Source of the DNA: Rhizobium sp. Q54
GTDB lineage: Bacteria; Pseudomonadota; Alphaproteobacteria; Rhizobiales; Beijerinckiaceae
Direction of reading: 5' to 3'
Length of the DNA stretch: 7,212 nucleotides
Assembly (NCBI GenBank): GCA_945903655.1
Contig: CAMDOY010000180.1
Coordinates: 1 to 7,212 of the forward strand
Below the pieces are notes generated by a model, which was given only the letters and a program-made list of their open reading frames with translations, was not told the DNA's origin and searched no databases. The position numbers were made by a program, and so were the translations under genes. Positions 5,376-7,212 of this stretch are shown piece after piece. Position 1 is the first letter of the stretch. Each line of letters begins with the position of its first letter.

Positions 5376-6997
5376 CCGAGCCCTCCTCGACACCCCCTAA
5401 AGACGCTGCTCTAGATCCTGCGCGCCCGAGCATCGGGCGGCGGATCTATTCGTTTCTGCTCGATCCCGAGGTCAAAGGGAACCTTCAGGGACCGATCGAA
5501 AATTTCATCGCCTGTCTGATCCTGCTGAATGTCGGCTTGATGATGCTGGAGACGATCCCGCAGATCCACGAGCCCAACGCGAAACTCTTTCATTTCATCG
5601 ATACTGTTTCCATTCTCATCTTCACCGTTGAGTATGTCGTCAGGTTCGCGCTGTCACCCTACCAGAGAGATCTGCAGGGCAAACGTTTCCCGCGCCTCGC
5701 CTACGCCAGATCACCGTTCGCCATCATCGATCTTCTGTCGATCCTGCCTTTCTATCTCTCAGCCTTCATCGCCCTTGATCTGCGTATCCTGCGCGTTTTG
5801 CGCCTGCTGCGACTGCTCAAGCTCTTTCGCGTACTCATTCCCGCGTGGCGTGAATTCCGCGAGCTCAACAAAGGCCGCACCTTCCGTCAACATGTGCACG
5901 CCATCGTCTGGCCCTCGCGCTTTGGTGGACAGATCAACAAGTTCTGCGATCTCTTCATCATCTTCTGGGTCCTTGTCTCCGTTATCTCCGTGCTTCTGGA
6001 GACCGTTGAATCCGTCCACTACATTCTCGCCATAGAATTTGCGGTTCTCGACTCCCTTGCGGTTGCTATCTTCACCACCGAATATCTCATGCGGATGTAT
6101 TCGGTCGTTGAGGACCCCAAATTTAAAGCAGCCTATGCGGGACGCGCCCGATATGGCTTCACGCTGGGCGCGATGATCGATTTGCTGGCGGTGTTGCCCT
6201 TCTTCCTCGAAGCGCTGCTCCACCATCTCTTCGACCTGCGCTTCCTGCGAATTTTCCGCATGCTGCGCCTCCTGAAGCTCACCCGCTTCAGTGACGCGAC
6301 GAAGCTGGTCTGGGACGGCGTCAAGCGCGAAGCGGGCACCATCGGCGCTTCCTTCTTCGTGCTGTTGCTCGTCATCATCCTGTGCGGCAGCATCGGCTAT
6401 CTGCTGGAACATGCGGCCCAGCCCGAGAAGTTCGAGAGCATTCCGGGGGCCATTTACTGGTCGGTCATCACCCTTTCGAGCGTGGGCTATGGCGACATAT
6501 CGCCAGTGACGCCGCTCGGTCGCTTCATCACCTCGCTGATGGCGCTCCTGGGCATCGCGCTGGTCGCCATTCCCTCGGGCATTCTGTCCGCCGCCTTCAC
6601 CGACCAGCTGCGCATCGAGCGCGAGAACATGGGCGTCAAGATCGCGGAGATGATGGAGGATCACCATCTCGACGCTGGCGAAAAGGCGTTCCTGGACGAG
6701 GAAGCGCGGCGCCTGCACATCAGCGTCGCCGGGCTTCAGTCGATGATCCAGTTGGCGCAGCGCAATCGCCTGATGGACAAGGACCTCAGGTCCGAGTTCA
6801 ACCTCAATGTCGCCAGTCAGAACGGAGAACTCGCCTTTGAGCAGTTCCGCAGTCTGGTCAGTCAGATGAAGCAGATCGTCTTCATCTCCGACGACAAACT
6901 CGGGGATATCATCCTTGCGGAGGGCGAAGTCTCCACGCTCGAAAAGAGCATCTACGACCAAATCACCGCTCAAAAGGCTGGCGCCATATCCGCCTGA
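5372..6997 (+). CDS. tandem voltage-sensor potassium channel-like ion transporter (4TM+6TM, one pore)
   Basis: The protein has 541 residues in the inner membrane. Voltage sensor 1 covers S1 (about 44-60), S2 (74-93, FTVEY at 84-88), S3 (115-133, IDLLSILPF) and S4 (136-154) with R138, R141, R144, R147, K150 and R153. A linker (155-190) leads to sensor 2: S1 (192-210), S2 (220-243, FTTEY at 234-238), S3 (264-284, IDLLAVLPF) and S4 with R290, R293, R296, R299, K302 and R305. One pore follows: S5 (about 320-346), pore helix and filter SVGYGD (370-375), and S6 (384-409). The tail (410-541) is charged and helical. The filter resembles the TVGYGD signature of K+ channels, so voltage-gated K+ flux is the likely role. 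Ordinary bacterial Kv channels have one sensor (6TM); the duplicated sensor without its own pore is unusual. The gene is coupled to the upstream membrane protein by a TTGA overlap, and a strong terminator follows. Confidence 0.9.
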   Translation: MTEPSSTPPKDAALDPARPSIGRRIYSFLLDPEVKGNLQGPIENFIACLILLNVGLMMLETIPQIHEPNAKLFHFIDTVSILIFTVEYVVRFALSPYQRDLQGKRFPRLAYARSPFAIIDLLSILPFYLSAFIALDLRILRVLRLLRLLKLFRVLIPAWREFRELNKGRTFRQHVHAIVWPSRFGGQINKFCDLFIIFWVLVSVISVLLETVESVHYILAIEFAVLDSLAVAIFTTEYLMRMYSVVEDPKFKAAYAGRARYGFTLGAMIDLLAVLPFFLEALLHHLFDLRFLRIFRMLRLLKLTRFSDATKLVWDGVKREAGTIGASFFVLLLVIILCGSIGYLLEHAAQPEKFESIPGAIYWSVITLSSVGYGDISPVTPLGRFITSLMALLGIALVAIPSGILSAAFTDQLRIERENMGVKIAEMMEDHHLDAGEKAFLDEEARRLHISVAGLQSMIQLAQRNRLMDKDLRSEFNLNVASQNGELAFEQFRSLVSQMKQIVFISDDKLGDIILAEGEVSTLEKSIYDQITAQKAGAISA

Positions 6998-7026
6998 CGC
7001 GCCGACGCTGACTTGAGTGATGAAAG

Positions 7027-7063
7027 AAAAGGGCCTCGGCAAGCGTCTTGCGAGGCCCTTTTT
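7027..7063. terminator. bidirectional rho-independent terminator
   Basis: AAAA, then the stem arm GGGCCTCGGCAAG, loop CGT, the opposite arm CTTGCGAGGCCC, then TTTTT. The stem pairs 12 bases with a single bulged G. The A-run on the left and T-run on the right let it work in both directions, suiting the convergent channel operon and the right-edge gene, whose stop codon touches it. Confidence 0.93.
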
Positions 7064-7212
7064 CATTGGAAGTATTTGCGCGCCCGCTGCTTCGACGCCG
7101 TCGAGGCCCCCAGCGCCCGATTGACCGCGCCAGCAAGGGCCTCCGCGCTGACAGGATCGATCTCCAGATTATTGGCGGCGGCCTCCTTGCGGAAATCAGG
7201 ATCGCTCAGCAT
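7063..7212 (-). CDS. C-terminal part of a probable tripartite tricarboxylate transporter substrate-binding protein (Bug/TctC family)
   Basis: The minus strand is open from the window edge to TGA at 7065-7063, giving 49 residues: MLSDPDFRKEAAANNLEIDP, then VSAEALAGAVNRAL and a basic end, ARKYFQ. The order of aspartate-proline-aspartate/glutamate-phenylalanine, an Ala-rich helix, LEIDPVS and a final helix matches the C-termini of Bug/TctC periplasmic binding proteins. These capture carboxylates for tripartite tricarboxylate transporters. The ATG at the very edge is probably an internal methionine, since the family is about 300-330 residues long. The segment is short, so the family call is moderate. 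The gene converges on the channel operon and shares its terminator. Confidence 0.6.
   Translation of the reverse strand: MLSDPDFRKEAAANNLEIDPVSAEALAGAVNRALGASTASKQRARKYFQ

Noticed and set aside
5372..6997. Two-pore channel (2x6TM) interpretation of the channel gene
   Set aside because: Between the first S4 and the second S1 there are only about 37 residues with no hydrophobic S5/S6 pair and no filter motif, so there is just one pore.
5759..7066. 435-codon minus-strand open frame opposite the channel gene
   Set aside because: It lies antisense to a clearly coding gene, its product is a low-complexity Asp/Glu/His/Gln-rich string typical of reversed GC-rich coding DNA, and it runs through the terminator.
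1..7212. CRISPR array, tRNA or rRNA genes
   Set aside because: No regularly spaced repeats and no cloverleaf or rRNA-like segments were seen in the gaps between genes.

Overview
The window is GC-rich chromosomal DNA from an alphaproteobacterium. The map-radC pair with a 4-base overlap, the Omp25-like porin and the codon use point to Hyphomicrobiales (Rhizobiales); the genus cannot be fixed from the sequence. This placement is inference, since no rRNA is present. Most reading is rightward. Only an AbiEi-type antitoxin gene and the 3' end of a last gene at the right edge lie on the minus strand.

Left block (1-2453): the 3' end of methionine aminopeptidase (map), translationally coupled radC, a small RBBP9/YdeN-type serine hydrolase, and a fumarylacetoacetate hydrolase (FAH) family enzyme. 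These are ordinary housekeeping or catabolic genes, packed closely in one direction.

Island (2402-3280): the last 51 bases of the FAH coding region occur again, perfectly identical, 828 bases downstream. Between the two copies sits a lower-GC minus-strand AbiEi family antitoxin gene with an AT-rich promoter region and a palindromic candidate operator. No full AbiEii toxin follows it, only about 24 codons that may be the toxin's C-terminal remnant. This looks like a small integrated or decayed defence/toxin-antitoxin element placed at the 3' end of a protein gene. No integrase is present.

Middle (3281-4793): an exported outer-membrane beta-barrel protein is followed with no gap by a decayed 3-hydroxyisobutyrate dehydrogenase-like gene. 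That pseudogene has lost its Rossmann N-terminus and two internal blocks, yet its frame is still open. Next comes an AT-rich gene-free stretch with a bipartite inverted repeat.

Right block (4794-7212): a two-gene unit. The first gene encodes an unrecognised single-pass membrane protein with four cysteines. The second, coupled by a TTGA overlap, encodes a 541-residue potassium-channel-like protein with two complete voltage-sensor domains in tandem (each with an S4 of six basic residues spaced by three) but only one pore (filter SVGYGD). This 4TM+6TM layout, together with its coupled partner, is the most interesting system here. A strong bidirectional terminator separates it from a convergent gene whose visible C-terminus resembles tripartite tricarboxylate transporter (Bug/TctC) binding proteins.
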